64,000 nucleotides of DNA from Chitinophaga chungangae (GCF_017742215.1 NZ_JAGHKP010000002.1:1336737-1400736), one strand, 5' to 3'; positions 1-9,386 are shown, counted from the first letter of the stretch. The notes: generated from the letters alone by a model not told the origin. Numbers and translations: made by a program.

Positions 1-2
1 AA

Positions 3-875
3 TGTTTCGTGGTAACCGGCAGCGCTTACCTGCACCGGGATGCGCTGGAAACCTACATCCGTAAACACCGCCTGGACGCGGAAGTGTTGCAGAACCTGGA
101 CGAAGCCGCCATGGCGGCGCTGATGCGGAAATGCCGCTACGCCGTTTGCCCGCCCAGCACCGTGTCTTATGAATATTTATCTCTGCGCGGCGAATTGTAT
201 TTGCGGCAGATCGCAGACAATCAAAAAGACATTTATAGATTTTTTACCGGGGAAAAGCTGGCTTTCCCGCTGGAAGATATTTTTGTGGAGGATGCTGAAA
301 CGCTTACACAGTCTGCCTTACAGCAGGAGCGTTTTTTTGACGGGAAATCTCCGCGGCGGCTGCTGAAGCTGTTCCGCCAGCTCGATACCGAACAGCGGCT
401 TACCCTTCGCCGGGTAACCGCGGCAGACAGCGATACGATATTCGAATGGGCGAACGAACCCGCCGTGCGGCAGCATTCGCTTAACCAGAATGCCATCCAA
501 CCGGAAGAGCACGCCGCCTGGTTCAACAACAAGATCATTGCGCCGGATGCGCGCATGTACATCCTGGAGCTGGAAGGCAAGCCCGTAGGGCAGATCCGCT
601 TCGACATCGATATTCTCCGCTCGCAGGCCGCCATCGGTTATTCCGTAGACGCGGCTTTTCGCGGGAGAGGATTGGGAACGGCCGTGACAAGGCTGGGCAT
701 CGCCGCGCTGCAGGCCGCCCGGCCAGACATCCGGGAAATAAAAGCAGTGGTGAAAAACACCAATCTCCCGTCTATGCAGGTGTTCGAACAGCTCAATTTT
801 TTAAAATCCGACGAAGAGACCATCCAGGGCCAGCCCTGTCATGTGTATCTTTTAAAACTTAACGCACGACCATGA
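3..875 (+). CDS. pseG: PseG-PseH fusion, 3' part (pseudaminic acid biosynthesis), cut by window start
   Basis: The reading frame is already open at the window edge, so the true start lies upstream. The visible first ~95 residues look like the C-terminal, nucleotide-binding half of PseG, the UDP-sugar hydrolase that releases the 2,4-diacetamido-trideoxy-altrose; the stretch CPPSTVSYEYLSL fits the UDP-contact loop of that family. From about visible residue 130 a GNAT acetyltransferase domain follows (LTLRRVTAADS start, acetyl-CoA loop RGRGLGT, C-terminal NLPSMQVFEQLNF), matching PseH, the N4-acetyltransferase of the same pathway. The stop overlaps the next start as ATGA, so it is translationally coupled to pseI. 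The fusion order hydrolase-acetyltransferase is inferred from the visible part only. The cytoplasm is the expected location. Confidence 0.8.
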   Translation, partial: CFVVTGSAYLHRDALETYIRKHRLDAEVLQNLDEAAMAALMRKCRYAVCPPSTVSYEYLSLRGELYLRQIADNQKDIYRFFTGEKLAFPLEDIFVEDAETLTQSALQQERFFDGKSPRRLLKLFRQLDTEQRLTLRRVTAADSDTIFEWANEPAVRQHSLNQNAIQPEEHAAWFNNKIIAPDARMYILELEGKPVGQIRFDIDILRSQAAIGYSVDAAFRGRGLGTAVTRLGIAALQAARPDIREIKAVVKNTNLPSMQVFEQLNFLKSDEETIQGQPCHVYLLKLNARP

Positions 876-1918
876 AACCGATGGAATTTACAATAGGCCC
901 GCATACCGTGGGCGCAGGCCACCGCCCTTTCCTCATCGCGGAAATGAGCGGCAACCACAACCAGTCGCTTGAAAGGGCGCTGGCCATCGTGGATGCCGCG
1001 GCGGATGCAGGCGCGCACGCCATTAAACTGCAAACGTACACGGCAGACACGATGACTATCAAAGGCGCCTATACCATCAGGGATGAAAATTCGCTCTGGA
1101 ACAACCAGGAGCTGTATGACCTCTATAAAATGGCGTACACGCCCTGGGAATGGCACCAGGCTATTTTCCGGCACGCGGGAAAACGCGGTCTTCTCGCATT
1201 CAGCTCACCCTTCGACGAAACGGCGGTGGATTTCCTGGAATCGCTGAACGTGCCCTGTTACAAGATCGCGTCGTTTGAAAATACGTTCTGGCCGTTGCTG
1301 AAAAAAGTAGCGGCAACCGGCAAACCGGTGATCATGTCTACCGGCGTAAGTTCGCTGGCAGACATCAGCGAATCGGTGAATGTGCTGCGGGAGAACGGCT
1401 GCCAAAACCTCGTGCTGCTGAAATGCACGAGCACTTATCCGGCTACGCCCGAAAACACCAACATCCTCACCATTCCGCATATGGAACGGCTGTTCAATTG
1501 CCAGGTAGGCCTTTCAGACCATACGATGGGCACCGGCGTGGCGGTGGCCGCTACCGCGCTGGGCGCCACGGTGATCGAAAAACATTTTACGCTCCGCCGT
1601 GCCGATGGCGGGGTAGACAGTGCGTTTTCGATGGAGCCGGAAGAATTTAAACGGCTGGCGGAAGACACCAACAATGCATTCCTCGCGCTGGGGCATATCC
1701 AGTACGGCGTGCAGGAAGCGGAGAAAAAAAGCCTGCTTTTCAAACGGTCCATTTACGTGGTGAAAGACATTCAGCCCGGGGAAATATTCACCGCCGAAAA
1801 TATCCGCGTGATCCGCCCCGGCGACGGGCTCCATCCGAAATATTACGAGAAGCTGCTCGGGCAAACCGCCAGGATGGCCTATAAGCAAGGCACTCCGCTT
1901 ACGATCACCGGAATTTAA
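872..1918 (+). CDS. pseI: Pseudaminic acid synthase PseI (NeuB family)
   Basis: The 348-aa product condenses phosphoenolpyruvate with the PseG product to give pseudaminic acid, a nine-carbon sialic-acid-like sugar for surface glycans. A NeuB TIM barrel spans about residues 15-265 (AEMSGNHNQSLERAL near the start, MSTGVSSLADI, CTSTYPA, GLSDHT, EKHFTL) and a C-terminal SAF domain covers about 285-345 (SIYVVKDIQPGEIFT, IRPGDGL). AEMSGNHN with SSPFDETAVDFLE favours PseI over NeuB or LegI. Length is normal for the family. It overlaps the upstream PseG-PseH gene by four bases. Full specificity still depends on the partner genes upstream of the window. Confidence 0.92.
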   Translation: MKPMEFTIGPHTVGAGHRPFLIAEMSGNHNQSLERALAIVDAAADAGAHAIKLQTYTADTMTIKGAYTIRDENSLWNNQELYDLYKMAYTPWEWHQAIFRHAGKRGLLAFSSPFDETAVDFLESLNVPCYKIASFENTFWPLLKKVAATGKPVIMSTGVSSLADISESVNVLRENGCQNLVLLKCTSTYPATPENTNILTIPHMERLFNCQVGLSDHTMGTGVAVAATALGATVIEKHFTLRRADGGVDSAFSMEPEEFKRLAEDTNNAFLALGHIQYGVQEAEKKSLLFKRSIYVVKDIQPGEIFTAENIRVIRPGDGLHPKYYEKLLGQTARMAYKQGTPLTITGI

Positions 1919-1936
1919 TACAGCAGATAAGGAAGC

Positions 1937-3391
1937 ATGAAAGTTTTATTTTTTAACGGCATGAACATCACGCCGCATATCGAAACCGAGATGGAGATCG
2001 CGACCGACCTGCTGAAGGAAGGCCATGACCTCTATTTTGTGCAATGCCGTGGCGAACTGCGTACCTGCTGCATCAACTTCACACGCGCCGAATGGATCTG
2101 CCGCGACTGCCGCAGCCGCCGGAAAAATTCGTTCAACATACTCGGCCTCCCTTCCGAAAAGATCCTGTATTTCGGGGATGTGCCCGTAGATGAAACGCTT
2201 ATCCCTGAAAAATTCCCGTCGATAGACGAAGTGAAGGCCTTTACGTACGAAGGCTCGGACATTGGTATGGGCGTGGCTTCGTCGCTGATCTCGTCTTACC
2301 GCGACCATCGCCTCGATACGGAGAAATTCAAAAAAGAGATCCGCGACGGCATCTGGACGGCCATGTACGTGCATGAAAATGCAAAACGGATGCTGGACGA
2401 GCTGAAACCTGACCTGGTGATCTTCTTTAACGGCCGGTACCTCGAAATTCGCCCGATGATGCGGCTTTGCGAAGAAAGGGGCATCCATTTCCAGACGCAT
2501 GAGCGCGGCGGCATCATAGAGAAATACATTCTTTGGGATAACAGCACGCCGCACTCGCTGACGGCGCTTGCGAATGAGATCGAAGAAGGATGGGAGAAAG
2601 CGCCGGAAGGGAAACACGAAAGGGGAAAGCAGTTCTTTGTAGACCGCCGCAACCGCATTATGCAATCGTGGTTCGTGTTCACTGCGGACCAGGAAAGAGG
2701 CAGCCTGCCGGCGGATTTCGAAAAGAACAGGAAAAACATCGTATTGTATAACTCTTCGCTGGACGAATACGAAGGCATTGCTAGCATTTCCGGCAAGATA
2801 TACGCCAGCGACAATGCCGGCATCGCCAAACTGCTGGAAAGTTTTGAGCATCGCCCGGACATTCACTTTTATCTCCGTGTACACCCCAATCTTAAAGGGC
2901 TGGAAAACACGCAGGTGAGAGAATTAAACGAGATCGGCCGGCGTTTCAAAAACCTGACGCTGATAGGCGCTGAGGAAATGATCGACACGTACGCGCTGAT
3001 GGACGCCGCGGACATCGTGGTGGTGTTTAGTTCCACCATCGGCGTGGAAGCGGCTTTCTGGGGAAAACCCGTGGTGCTGCTGGGCAATTCGTTTTACGAC
3101 AGGCTGAAGGGATTTTATATGCCTGCCACACACGAAGAAGCCGTGGCCCTGCTGGAGCAGGATTTGCAGCCGCTGCCTTGGGGAGACGACCTGCTGAAGT
3201 ACGGTTATTGGGAACTGGAAAGAGGCATTTACTACAAATATTATAAAGCCGAAGCGCTTTTCGAAGGCACGTTCATGGGGAAAAGCATCGCGGTGACGCC
3301 GGTGCAGAAAGCGCTGAACTACCTGCTTACGAAAGGAACGCGCAAACTGGCGAAGGGGAAACGGTTGCTGGGAAAATTAAAAAAGAAATAG
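1937..3391 (+). CDS. Capsule/surface polysaccharide transferase-like protein with Cys cluster
   Basis: The 484-aa protein has no signal peptide. Its C-terminal third carries the layout of capsule-synthesis (KpsC/S-like) and GT-B transferases: a hydrophobic strand and a phosphate-loop-like segment DIVVVFSSTIGVEAAFWGKPVVLLG at about 355-380, preceded by YLRVHPNL. The N-terminal part has an unusual group of cysteines (CRGELRTCC and CRDCRSR, about residues 35-60) that could bind a metal. It follows pseI by 18 bases on the same strand, so a role in transferring or assembling the pseudaminic-acid glycan is likely from context. Donor and acceptor cannot be read from the sequence. Confidence 0.65.
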   Translation: MKVLFFNGMNITPHIETEMEIATDLLKEGHDLYFVQCRGELRTCCINFTRAEWICRDCRSRRKNSFNILGLPSEKILYFGDVPVDETLIPEKFPSIDEVKAFTYEGSDIGMGVASSLISSYRDHRLDTEKFKKEIRDGIWTAMYVHENAKRMLDELKPDLVIFFNGRYLEIRPMMRLCEERGIHFQTHERGGIIEKYILWDNSTPHSLTALANEIEEGWEKAPEGKHERGKQFFVDRRNRIMQSWFVFTADQERGSLPADFEKNRKNIVLYNSSLDEYEGIASISGKIYASDNAGIAKLLESFEHRPDIHFYLRVHPNLKGLENTQVRELNEIGRRFKNLTLIGAEEMIDTYALMDAADIVVVFSSTIGVEAAFWGKPVVLLGNSFYDRLKGFYMPATHEEAVALLEQDLQPLPWGDDLLKYGYWELERGIYYKYYKAEALFEGTFMGKSIAVTPVQKALNYLLTKGTRKLAKGKRLLGKLKKK

Positions 3392-3441
3392 CAGGATGAG
3401 TATATTTGAGAACAACTGTGAACACATAAAATGCTTTCATA

Positions 3442-4962
3442 ATGCTGCTCAGAAGATTACTGCCCTTTGTTTTCCTGCTGCTTTCCGGTATCGGCAAGGC
3501 CCAGGAAAAACGCCCTAATATCATTTTTATTTTTTCCGACGACCACGCTTTCCAGGCGGTAAGCGCCTATGGCGGCAAACTCGCAAAAACGCCCAACATC
3601 GACAGGATCGCGAAAGAAGGCGCGATATTCCGCAACGCGCTCGTCACCAATTCCATCTGCGGCCCCAGCCGCGCTACTTTGCTCACCGGCAAGTACAGTC
3701 ATAAAAACGGGTACACGCTCAACGAAAAACGGTTCGATGTCAACCAGCTGCTTTTCCCCCGCGTGTTGCAGCAACACCAGTACCAAACCGCCTGGATCGG
3801 CAAATGGCACCTCGGCGCTTTGCCCGAAGGCTTCGACTACTGGCGTATTCTACCGGGCCAGGGCAGCTATTACAATCCCGATTTCATCGAAAAAGGAAAA
3901 GATACCGCGCGGGTCCCGGGTTATGTGACCAATGTGATCACAGACGTATCTATCGACTGGCTGCAGCAACGCGATACGAGCAAACCCTTCATGCTGGTAG
4001 TGGGCCATAAAGCCACGCACCGCGAATGGCTGCCCGATCTGCAGGACCTCGGCGCATACGACAACGTAACCTTCCCGCTGCCTAAATCCTTCAAAGACGA
4101 TTACAAAAACCGCGTGGCCGCGCAAAACCAGGACATGACCATCGAAAAAACGATGCGCCTCGCGGAAGACCTGAAAGTGCACGCGAATTACAACCGTGGC
4201 CTGTATGGCCGCTTTACGCCGGAACAAAAAGCAAAATTCAAAGGCTACTACGATAAGATCTCCCAAGAGTTCGACAACAAAAAACTCAGCGGCGATGCGC
4301 TCAACGAGTGGAAATACCAGCGTTATCTGAAAGATTATCTCTCCACTGCCCGCTCGCTGGACAGGAACATCGGCCGCCTGCTGGATTATCTCGATAAAAG
4401 CGGCCTTGCCGCAAACACCGTGGTGGTGTACGCTTCAGACCAGGGTTTTTACCTGGGAGAGCACGGCTGGTTTGATAAAAGGTTCATTTATGAAGAATCG
4501 CTCCGCACGCCTTTCCTGGTGCGTTACCCCGGGGTGATCAAACCCGGAACGAAAGTGAACGAACTGATGACGAACATCGACTGGGCGCCGACCATTCTCG
4601 ACATCGCGGGGGTAAAAGCGCCGGAAGAAATGCAGGGCACGTCTTTTATGCCGCTGGTGAAACGCGGTGCGGACAAAAGCGGATGGCGCAAAGCGGCGTA
4701 TTATCATTACTACGAATTCCCACAGCCGCATCACGTATACCCGCACTTCGGGCTGCGCACGGAACGGTATACGCTGGTGAGGTTTTACGGCCAGAGCGAT
4801 ACCTGGGAGCTGTACGATCTTGTAAAAGACCCGATGCAGCTGCATAATATTTACGGCACGAAAGGAACCGAAAAGATCACGGAAAGCCTGAAAGCGGAAT
4901 TGCGCAAACAGATCGCGCAGTACGAAGACGATGAAGCGATGAAAATTCTCGATAAAGGCTGA
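3442..4962 (+). CDS. Secreted sulfatase (S1 family, GlcNAc-6-sulfatase-like)
   Basis: The 506-aa enzyme hydrolyses sulfate esters on glycans. An N-terminal signal peptide (LLPFVFLLLSGIGKAQ) sends it to the periplasm. The metal-binding start NIIFIFSDDHAF, the CGPSR motif at Cys73 (modified to formylglycine by a maturase outside this window), GKWHLG, and the late SDQGFYLGEHGWFDKR are all present, as is the SLRTPFLVRYPG segment. This pattern is closest to enzymes that cleave 6-sulfated N-acetylglucosamine; the substrate is inference. It lies 50 bases after the glycan locus and ends before a strong bidirectional terminator, so it is the last gene in this direction. Confidence 0.9.
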   Translation: MLLRRLLPFVFLLLSGIGKAQEKRPNIIFIFSDDHAFQAVSAYGGKLAKTPNIDRIAKEGAIFRNALVTNSICGPSRATLLTGKYSHKNGYTLNEKRFDVNQLLFPRVLQQHQYQTAWIGKWHLGALPEGFDYWRILPGQGSYYNPDFIEKGKDTARVPGYVTNVITDVSIDWLQQRDTSKPFMLVVGHKATHREWLPDLQDLGAYDNVTFPLPKSFKDDYKNRVAAQNQDMTIEKTMRLAEDLKVHANYNRGLYGRFTPEQKAKFKGYYDKISQEFDNKKLSGDALNEWKYQRYLKDYLSTARSLDRNIGRLLDYLDKSGLAANTVVVYASDQGFYLGEHGWFDKRFIYEESLRTPFLVRYPGVIKPGTKVNELMTNIDWAPTILDIAGVKAPEEMQGTSFMPLVKRGADKSGWRKAAYYHYYEFPQPHHVYPHFGLRTERYTLVRFYGQSDTWELYDLVKDPMQLHNIYGTKGTEKITESLKAELRKQIAQYEDDEAMKILDKG

Positions 4963-4975
4963 AAGGAACGATAGA

Positions 4976-5010
4976 GAAAAAGCCGGCTGTGTATTGCAGC
5001 CGGCTTTTTT
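4976..5010. terminator. Bidirectional rho-independent terminator
   Basis: A perfect 9-bp stem AGCCGGCTG / CAGCCGGCT (4981-4989 with 4997-5005) has a 7-base loop, a T-run on the right and an A-run on the left. It sits between the convergent sulfatase and Yx4D lipoprotein genes and can stop both. Confidence 0.85.
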
Positions 5011-5011
5011 A

Positions 5012-5887
5012 TTACGGCAGCGCCGCGGTCATATCTTTTACAGGCACGGGCCATACGCCGGGAGCGGGTACAGACACGCCTTTCGTGGGGCCTGCCACTT
5101 TACCGTCCTGCCCGAAATAATACAGGGGCCAGCCTTTGTAGGTCAGCTGTTTTTTTCCGAAAACGGTGATGGAGCCGAACAGGGTTTTGTCCAGAGAAGA
5201 AGGAACGGTGATCTTGTCGGTTTCATAGATCGGCCAAACGTTGTTGTTGGAAAAATCTGCCGCAGTGAAATTGTTGTCGTCTTTTTTATCGTTTTTGAAC
5301 GTGTACAGCGTCACGCCGTTGCCGTCTGTAAAAAAGGTGGTTTTGCCATTCCCTTCCACGTACGCGGAGGTATAATTTTTTCCGTCGTTACCCACCAGCT
5401 GGGCGCTTACCAGCATGATGGAATAATCGGGTTTGGCTACGAACCAGTTGCCGCCTACTTTTTCACCGTCCGTGCGGCCGGCCGCTTCGGGCGTGTTCAC
5501 GCCGTTTACTGCAGGGGCGTAGTAATAGAGCGGTTTCCCTTTGTAGGTGAGTTGTTTTTTACCGCCGGTCGTAATAGCGGTGAAGTCGGAAAATTCGAGG
5601 CCCGCGCCGATATTGTCTTTGGTGAGATCGTCTACGTTAAAAGCGGGCCAGAGCGCGGCGCATCCGCCGGCGCAGTTGCTGGTGAGCGGGGCGTCGTTCA
5701 CGAAATAATAAAGGGTGCGGCCGTCTTTGTCCGTAAGGAAATTACCCAGCGTGGCGTTGCTTTTCAGCTGAACGGCGATCACAGGCTTTGGAGGTTCCGG
5801 CTCGGCGTTATCGTCCTTACAGGCCGGCATGGCGAAGATTGCGGCCGAACAGAGGCCGAGCAACAGTTTGGTAGTGATGGTCTTCAT
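5012..5887 (-). CDS. Secreted lipoprotein with Yx4D-type repeats (COG4315-like)
   Basis: The 291-aa protein begins with a lipoprotein signal (LGLCSAAIFAMPAC), so Cys23 or so is the likely lipidated residue. The mature part contains repeats of the form GRTLYYFVND, GKPLYYYAP, GVTLYTFKND and GWPLYYFGQDG, together with a CAGGCAALWPAF segment. This is the hallmark of the small secreted 'Yx4D' repeat family (PF03640-like) and of related fasciclin-adjacent lipoproteins. Its biochemical role is not known to me. It is a single gene, with a terminator on its 3' side and about 210 bases without genes on its 5' side. Confidence 0.8.
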   Translation of the reverse strand: MKTITTKLLLGLCSAAIFAMPACKDDNAEPEPPKPVIAVQLKSNATLGNFLTDKDGRTLYYFVNDAPLTSNCAGGCAALWPAFNVDDLTKDNIGAGLEFSDFTAITTGGKKQLTYKGKPLYYYAPAVNGVNTPEAAGRTDGEKVGGNWFVAKPDYSIMLVSAQLVGNDGKNYTSAYVEGNGKTTFFTDGNGVTLYTFKNDKKDDNNFTAADFSNNNVWPIYETDKITVPSSLDKTLFGSITVFGKKQLTYKGWPLYYFGQDGKVAGPTKGVSVPAPGVWPVPVKDMTAALP

Positions 5888-6098
5888 TGTGGTACGCGTA
5901 TTTAAGTATGAACAGGCAATACAATTCCGGGGCGCTGTTTTGCACAGCTCCCGCTAGGGCGCCCGGTAATGAAATGGCCTGGTGAAAAATCCGATACTGT
6001 ATACGGCAGTAATCCGGAAAAGGTTGGCTGTGGTTTTTGTTTCAGCGTAAAAAAAACCGGCCTGGCAGACAGGTTTTAAAAAAAGCGATGTGAGCTGT

Positions 6099-7298
6099 TT
6101 AAGAAGATTGCTCCCTGTTCAGCGGCCGGCGGTCGCCAAAAACAAGCAGCACCGCTACGATACCGATCGCGAAAAAGCTAAGTACCAGCGGGAACACGCC
6201 GTGCGTCATCAGGTTGCTGATAGCGGAGCCGAGCGTGGCGCCGATAAAAAAGAAAGAGGTTCCGTACACCGCGGCCGCCATTCCCGCCATATTGCCCATC
6301 GGTTCCAGCGCCAGCGCGCTGCTGTTCGGCTCGATGGTCAGGTTAAGGCCCATCAGCAAAGCGACGGCGACAAAAAATACAGTCATGCCCGGTGGATCGC
6401 CGGTGAAGAGCGAGATCAGCAGCAACACGCCGGCCGTTGCCGTATAAATGAGCAGCAGCCATTTTACGGTGCGCCGCGCACCGTATCTCGTGGAAAGAAA
6501 GGAATTGGTGAGCGTGCCTAAAGCCATTACCAGCCCGATGCCCGCGAAGATCCACGCAAACAGGTCCGGTCGGCCGTAAATCTCCCCCGCAATACGTTCC
6601 GAACTGGCAACGTAAGAGCTCAACCCTGTGAAAAGCAAAGTAGTGATCACCGTATAACGGAGAAAAACGCGGTTGCCCGCAATTTTCCTGATGGAACCGC
6701 CCACGCCAGACCAGTTGAGCGGCGTACGTTTTTCCGGAGGAAGCGATTCCTCCAGCCTGAACGACCACAGGAACACGACGGCCGCAAATATCGGCGGGGT
6801 CAGAAACACCATGCGCCACGAAAAAACATGCAGCACGGCCAGCCCGAGAAAGGGCGCAAACACCGGGGTAGACAAAAATATCGTCAATATCAGCGACATG
6901 ATCCGCGCCATCCGGTCGCCCACATACCGGTCGCGCACACCCGCGATCGTGCTCATAAAAACGGCCGAAGCGCCCATGCCCGCGATAAACCGCGCCGCAA
7001 ACATCAGCGGCAGGCTGGGAGCGTAAGTGGCGGCCACACCGCCGGCGATGTACAACGGAAATCCCGCGCGCAGGATCGCCAGCCTGCCAAACCGGTCTGA
7101 TAATACGCCGAACACGATCTGCGCGATCTGCCCCATAAAAAAGAACCCGATGATCTGCGCCGTGGCAGTGGATTCAGGGTCGAGACCGAAATGTTTGCGC
7201 AGCTCGCCGAACACTGGCAGCATCACGTCGATACCGAGCGCGGTGAGCATCATCGTGCTGGCGGAAAGAGCGATAAATTCAGGAGACTTCATTTTCAT
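6099..7298 (-). CDS. MFS drug efflux transporter, Bcr/CflA type
   Basis: The 399-aa integral membrane protein has the hydrophobic pattern of about 12 helices. The motif-A loop GVLSDRFGRLAILRAG between helices 2 and 3 and the start MLTALGIDVMLPVFGEL are typical of the DHA1 Bcr/CflA subfamily (bicyclomycin, chloramphenicol, sulfonamide exporters). It would work as a proton/drug antiporter in the inner membrane. It stands alone on the minus strand. The real substrate is unknown. Confidence 0.88.
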   Translation of the reverse strand: MKMKSPEFIALSASTMMLTALGIDVMLPVFGELRKHFGLDPESTATAQIIGFFFMGQIAQIVFGVLSDRFGRLAILRAGFPLYIAGGVAATYAPSLPLMFAARFIAGMGASAVFMSTIAGVRDRYVGDRMARIMSLILTIFLSTPVFAPFLGLAVLHVFSWRMVFLTPPIFAAVVFLWSFRLEESLPPEKRTPLNWSGVGGSIRKIAGNRVFLRYTVITTLLFTGLSSYVASSERIAGEIYGRPDLFAWIFAGIGLVMALGTLTNSFLSTRYGARRTVKWLLLIYTATAGVLLLISLFTGDPPGMTVFFVAVALLMGLNLTIEPNSSALALEPMGNMAGMAAAVYGTSFFFIGATLGSAISNLMTHGVFPLVLSFFAIGIVAVLLVFGDRRPLNREQSS

Positions 7299-7374
7299 AC
7301 GCTATAAAACTACGCGATAGCTCAGCATTTACCGGGGTGTACATTGGACTTTGTAGCGGGGCGATCAGGCCATG

Positions 7375-7403
7375 AAAAACAAACCCGTAAAAACGTTTAC
7401 GGG
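7375..7403 (-). terminator. Terminator of the GH43 gene
   Basis: An 8-bp stem CCCGTAAA / TTTACGGG (7384-7391 with 7396-7403) is followed, on the minus strand, by TTTGTTTTTC. It lies 15 bases past the GH43 stop codon. Confidence 0.75.
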
Positions 7404-7417
7404 CCGGGGTGATATTT

Positions 7418-8917
7418 TTACCGGTTGATCAATTCGAAATCCGAAAATTCCGCCCGGAGAGGGAATGCTCCTTTGAAATGAAGGCCGGGCCGGGGGCTTC
7501 TGTCCCACTGCGGTAAAAAGCCGATATCCTGTTTTGTGCCGGGAGCAACCGGTTGCCAGTCGCCGTTGTACTGTTTGAAAAATACTTCGCAGGTGCGGTC
7601 GGGGCGCATGGTAAGTTTTAATTGTACGGGCGCGGCGTTGATGTTTTGCGTGGCGATCACCGTTCGTTGATTGTCTTTAACCATCCAGAATTCCACTTTG
7701 TCGTTCACCGCGCCAACTCCTACTGCCGCGTTGGCGTCGCCGTAAAATGCGAGCCCCTTGAGCGCTTCATTGCGGTTGGTCACGGTCGTGATGAGATCGA
7801 AACGATCGCTCGCCGGGCGAACGGTGAGTACCACGCCGGTTTTGTTTTCATCTTTGAATGCACCGGACAGGTACAACTTTCCTTTTTCCTGGCGGATGAG
7901 GGGGGTGGAATTGCGGAAATCCCATTGCCAGTAAACCGCCGGTTTTTTCTCATTGAACGATGTGGCGATGTCTGCCGCGGCTTTATCTGCCTGGCGGCTT
8001 ATGAAAGACGGCCATCCGCCGGCGTTTTGCCATGTCAGTTCCGCCAGCATGCCTTCGCGGCCGGTAAATACGCTGCTTTCCTGGTTGTATGCGTGGTAGA
8101 GGTAGAGATATTTTCCATCGTCCTGTTTTGCGAACGTGCCGTGGCCGGGGCATTTCCAGGCCTCGTTCGCCTGCAATATGGGGTTCTGGCTGTAATCTTC
8201 GTACGGGCCTTTAAAATTTTTCGAGCGGGCAACACGCACGTTATAGCTGCAGCCGCTGCCGCAACAGTTGCCGGAAGAATAAAATAAATAATAGAAATCG
8301 CCTGATTTGAGAATGCTTTGTCCTTCCATTCCCAAACGCTGTTCATCTTTCAACATGGAAAACACTTCCCCTTCGAGTTTCAGGCCGTCTGCAGATAACC
8401 TGCTGCCGAGCAGCTCAATGGGCCATTTGTCGAGGCCGTACGCTTTAAAGGTCATATACAGCTGCCCGTTGTCGTTATACACAAAAGCGTCGATGGCTTC
8501 TTTGCCGAAACTGACGATCACGCCATGGTCTTTGAAACCTTTGTCCGGGTATTGCGAAGTAGCCACCCCGATGCAGGAAACGTTGTCGGATTTCCGGCGG
8601 GCGGTATAGTAGAGGTAATAAGTGTTGTTGTGGAAATAATACTCGGGCGCCCAGAAAGAACCGGAAGTCCATTCCGGCGCTTTGTCGAAAACATAACCCG
8701 CCTGTTTCCAATCCCGGAGGTTTTGAGAGGTATAGATGGGGAAATGCGGCGCCCATTCAGACGAGGTGCCGACGGCGTAATATCCTTTGGGGGTTTTGAT
8801 GATGGAAGGGTCGGCGAAGTCGCCGGATATAAAAGCTTCGGAGCGGCTTTGCGCTATCGCGGGGTGGGCAAATGCAAATCCCGCCAGGAACAATAAGCAG
8901 TTGAAGTAATTTTTCAT
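7418..8917 (-). CDS. Secreted GH43 glycosidase (arabinofuranosidase/xylosidase-like)
   Basis: I start the gene at the ATG at 8917 because a normal signal peptide (NCLLFLAGFAFAHPAIAQ) follows there; an open frame continues 109 codons further upstream but reads like non-coding sequence. The 499-aa product has a five-bladed beta-propeller GH43 domain with the three expected acids: Asp36 (FADPS, base), Asp143 (AIDAFVY, pKa modulator) and Glu198 (GMEGQ, acid). From about residue 320 a beta-sandwich domain of the GH43 C-terminal type follows. It removes arabinose or xylose from plant polysaccharide in the periplasm. The exact linkage is not deducible. Confidence 0.88.
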   Translation of the reverse strand: MKNYFNCLLFLAGFAFAHPAIAQSRSEAFISGDFADPSIIKTPKGYYAVGTSSEWAPHFPIYTSQNLRDWKQAGYVFDKAPEWTSGSFWAPEYYFHNNTYYLYYTARRKSDNVSCIGVATSQYPDKGFKDHGVIVSFGKEAIDAFVYNDNGQLYMTFKAYGLDKWPIELLGSRLSADGLKLEGEVFSMLKDEQRLGMEGQSILKSGDFYYLFYSSGNCCGSGCSYNVRVARSKNFKGPYEDYSQNPILQANEAWKCPGHGTFAKQDDGKYLYLYHAYNQESSVFTGREGMLAELTWQNAGGWPSFISRQADKAAADIATSFNEKKPAVYWQWDFRNSTPLIRQEKGKLYLSGAFKDENKTGVVLTVRPASDRFDLITTVTNRNEALKGLAFYGDANAAVGVGAVNDKVEFWMVKDNQRTVIATQNINAAPVQLKLTMRPDRTCEVFFKQYNGDWQPVAPGTKQDIGFLPQWDRSPRPGLHFKGAFPLRAEFSDFELINR

Positions 8918-9386
8918 TGTGAACCGGTGAATGAATGCTGAATACGTCTTTAAATTACGACCACCGCCTTGTGGAGGCGGTGGCCGGGTCTGTAGGTATA
9001 AAGGTAAAAAAAGTGAAGGAGGATAAAAGTTTTTGACTTCGAACCGGGAGAATAAACACAGCGGCCCGGCTGAAATATACGATGGGAGAAGGTTTGGCGG
9101 AAATCTTTGAGAGGTTGAGCCGCTCGGCGGAAAAAGTGATTTTGCAGGGGTTAGTAATGGCGAAGCGGCCTGAAACCCGGATAAAAAGGATGGGGAGATT
9201 GGGGTGAATAGAACTTCAGTGGATGATAACATGTTGTAGCGCAATTGTGGTTGGGCATTTACAATGGTTTTATATTAAAAGGGTGTTCCTATAGAAAGAA
9301 TTTATGAAACCGGTAATTGAAGGTGCTGCTGCGCCTAACATTCGTATATTTAGTACAATTTTTCAAACTAATTATTTCAGCTAGTC
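8918..9386. other. Intergenic region between GH43 and alpha/beta hydrolase
   Basis: This 469-base stretch has no convincing gene. It holds a perfect hairpin, CCACCGCC / GGCGGTGG (8961-8968 with 8976-8983), in the leader of the GH43 transcript, and a short sequence at 9039-9049 that resembles the T-arm of the nearby tRNA. A TATATTTAG at 9345-9353 may be part of the promoter for the next gene, but no good -33 element precedes it. Confidence 0.5.

Noticed and set aside
6052..6076. AAACC/GGTTT pairing between the lipoprotein and efflux genes
   Set aside because: The two possible stems exclude each other and neither is strong enough to call a terminator.
8918..9244. Upstream extension of the GH43 gene
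   Set aside because: It would put 109 residues rich in Pro and Phe before a perfect signal peptide.
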